The position numbers and the translations under genes are program-made. Under the pieces are notes generated by a model. It did no database searches. It worked only from the letters and a program-made list of their open reading frames with translations, and was not told where the DNA came from. A DNA stretch of 15,988 nucleotides from an uncultured Filifactor sp. (lineage in GTDB: Bacteria; Bacillota; Clostridia; Peptostreptococcales; Filifactoraceae). The stretch lies in assembly GCA_947254385.1 (NCBI GenBank), contig CAMYCP010000005.1, forward strand, positions 1 to 15,988. The letters run 5' to 3'. Every line of letters starts with the position of its first letter. Position 1 is the first letter of the stretch. This document shows, piece after piece, positions 15,102 through 15,988 of the stretch.

Positions 15102-15783
15102 AGTGAGTTATCAAATTTTTAACTACAATTGATGCAATTAAAAGTCCTGCAGTGCCTGTAACGTATGACAGACTTCCTTTCATATTGTCCGACAGTTTGA
15201 CGGGTTCTTCAGGAGAATATACCGTGTCCAGGCTTGAGATATTATTCAGCTTCATCTCTCTTCTGATTATGCGTGCCAGAGGACAGGTGTGAGTTTTGTA
15301 GATATCAGCTTCCGTTATTTTGGACGGGTCGAGTTTATTTGCCATACCCATTGAAGATATTATAGGAATGTTCAAACTTTTACAGGTCAAAATCAAATCC
15401 GTCTTTGATTTTACGGTATCTATACAATCCACGACATAATCAAAATCCGTAAAATTTAAAACAGAGTTGCTTTCTTTTGTGTATTTTAAATTAAAAATAT
15501 TTACGGTAATATCATCTCTTATATCCAACATACGTTCTCTCATTACATCACATTTGTATTTTCCGATGGTTGAAATAAGAGAGGGCAATTGCCTGTTTAT
15601 GTTTGAAATGTCCACCTTATCAAAATCAATCATTGTAATCTTACCGATACCAGTGCGTACCAAAGACTCCACTACATAACTTCCCACTCCGCCGACACCG
15701 AAAATTGCAATGTGCGAATTAAAAAGAATATCCATATTTTTTTTCCCGAATAATGCCTCGGTACGTATCAAGGAACCTTCCAT
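15100..15783 (-). CDS. tcdA: tRNA threonylcarbamoyladenosine dehydratase TcdA (E1-like)
   Basis: TcdA uses ATP to cyclise t6A37 to ct6A in tRNAs that read ANN codons. The Rossmann E1/ThiF-like fold begins IAIFGVGGVGSYV (nucleotide loop G29-G34), then MIDFDKVDISNINRQ with the ATP-contacting arginine, FDYVVDCIDTVKSKTDLI, SSMGMANKLDP, CPLARIIRREM and the YSPEEP block typical of TcdA, rather than ThiF or MoeB. Those relatives carry zinc-binding cysteine pairs that are not seen here. I chose the ATG at 15783 because AAAGGA lies 5-6 bases upstream and the family start EGSLIRTEALFG follows directly. A longer frame to 15846 has no ribosome site and an unalignable extension of 21 residues. The resulting 227 residues are slightly short but within family range. 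Confidence 0.93.
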   Translation of the reverse strand: MEGSLIRTEALFGKKNMDILFNSHIAIFGVGGVGSYVVESLVRTGIGKITMIDFDKVDISNINRQLPSLISTIGKYKCDVMRERMLDIRDDITVNIFNLKYTKESNSVLNFTDFDYVVDCIDTVKSKTDLILTCKSLNIPIISSMGMANKLDPSKITEADIYKTHTCPLARIIRREMKLNNISSLDTVYSPEEPVKLSDNMKGSLSYVTGTAGLLIASIVVKNLITH

Positions 15784-15859
15784 AAAATTCCTTTCATTAA
15801 AATAAATCTCATCTTTAAAATATAAACAAAAATCTTTGTCTTTCATTTTTAAAATTAGG

Positions 15860-15905
15860 GAAATTTTAAAAATTTCATTTTCAAAAAATAAAATTTTGAT
15901 TTTAT
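15860..15905. repeat. Two AT-rich palindromes upstream of tcdA
   Basis: GAAATTTT, A, AAAATTTC (15860-15876) and ATAAAAT, TTTG, ATTTTAT (15888-15905). Both are perfect. On the minus strand the second is followed by six T residues, like a very weak terminator for a gene beyond the window. The first looks more like an operator. AT-rich background makes chance possible. Confidence 0.4.
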
Positions 15906-15965
15906 TCCAACATTCACAAGAAATTGTAGTATTAATTTTAACTGAATCTTTTGCAATACATCTTT

Positions 15966-15971
15966 ATTATA
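15966..15971 (-). promoter_or_regulatory. Possible -10 box for tcdA
   Basis: The minus strand reads TATAAT here, but a -35 at 17 bases spacing would fall just beyond the window end, so it cannot be checked. No better promoter is visible between here and tcdA. Confidence 0.25.
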
Positions 15972-15988
15972 AATTTTGATTAGAGACG

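Noticed and set aside
15784..15846. N-terminal 21-residue extension of TcdA
   Set aside because: There is no ribosome site before 15846, whereas ATG 15783 has AAAGGA and matches the family start.

Overview
This window looks like chromosomal core genome from a low-GC, anaerobic Bacillota (Firmicutes) bacterium, probably of the Clostridia or Tissierellia kind. The evidence is AT-rich DNA, heavy use of ATA isoleucine codons, clear AGGAGG-type ribosome binding sites, a V-type ATPase operon, and the conserved Gram-positive run rsmB-rlmN-stp-prkC-rsgA-rpe-thiN. I cannot name the genus. I see no RNA genes, insertion sequences, prophage genes, CRISPR arrays or clear signs of recent transfer.

Region 1 (1-4277, + strand) is the 3' part of a V-type ATPase operon: the C-terminal part of stalk subunit E (cut by the window edge), then A (catalytic), B (non-catalytic) and D (central shaft). 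The genes overlap or lie a few bases apart. The membrane subunits must lie upstream. Region 2 (4278-4997) holds hpf, which encodes a long-form ribosome hibernation factor, followed by a long two-tier hairpin. Region 3 (4998-6289) is a lone TAXI-type substrate-binding lipoprotein gene with its own leader, which carries three 14-base direct repeats, and a strong nested terminator.

Region 4 (6290-12999, + strand) is a tightly coupled operon: rsmB (16S rRNA m5C methyltransferase), rlmN (23S rRNA/tRNA m2A methyltransferase), a PP2C phosphatase, a PASTA-domain Ser/Thr kinase, rsgA (30S assembly GTPase) and rpe (ribulose-phosphate 3-epimerase). Most junctions are 4-8 base overlaps. The phosphatase and kinase form the usual antagonistic signalling pair, and RsgA is a known kinase substrate in Bacillus. 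thiN (thiamine pyrophosphokinase) follows after a 128-base gap.

Region 5 (13827-15988, - strand) is convergent. tcdA (tRNA ct6A37 dehydratase) is followed by tmcAL (tRNA-Met ac4C34 ligase), whose 3' end overlaps that of thiN by 6 bases. Six of the fifteen genes (hpf, rsmB, rlmN, rsgA, tmcAL, tcdA) act on ribosomes or tRNA.

I found no convincing undescribed multi-gene system. The items most worth a second look are small: the repeat array upstream of the orphan TAXI gene, the long hairpin after hpf, the near-leaderless promoter of thiN, the thiN/tmcAL overlap, and the tcdA-tmcAL pairing in an ATA-rich genome.
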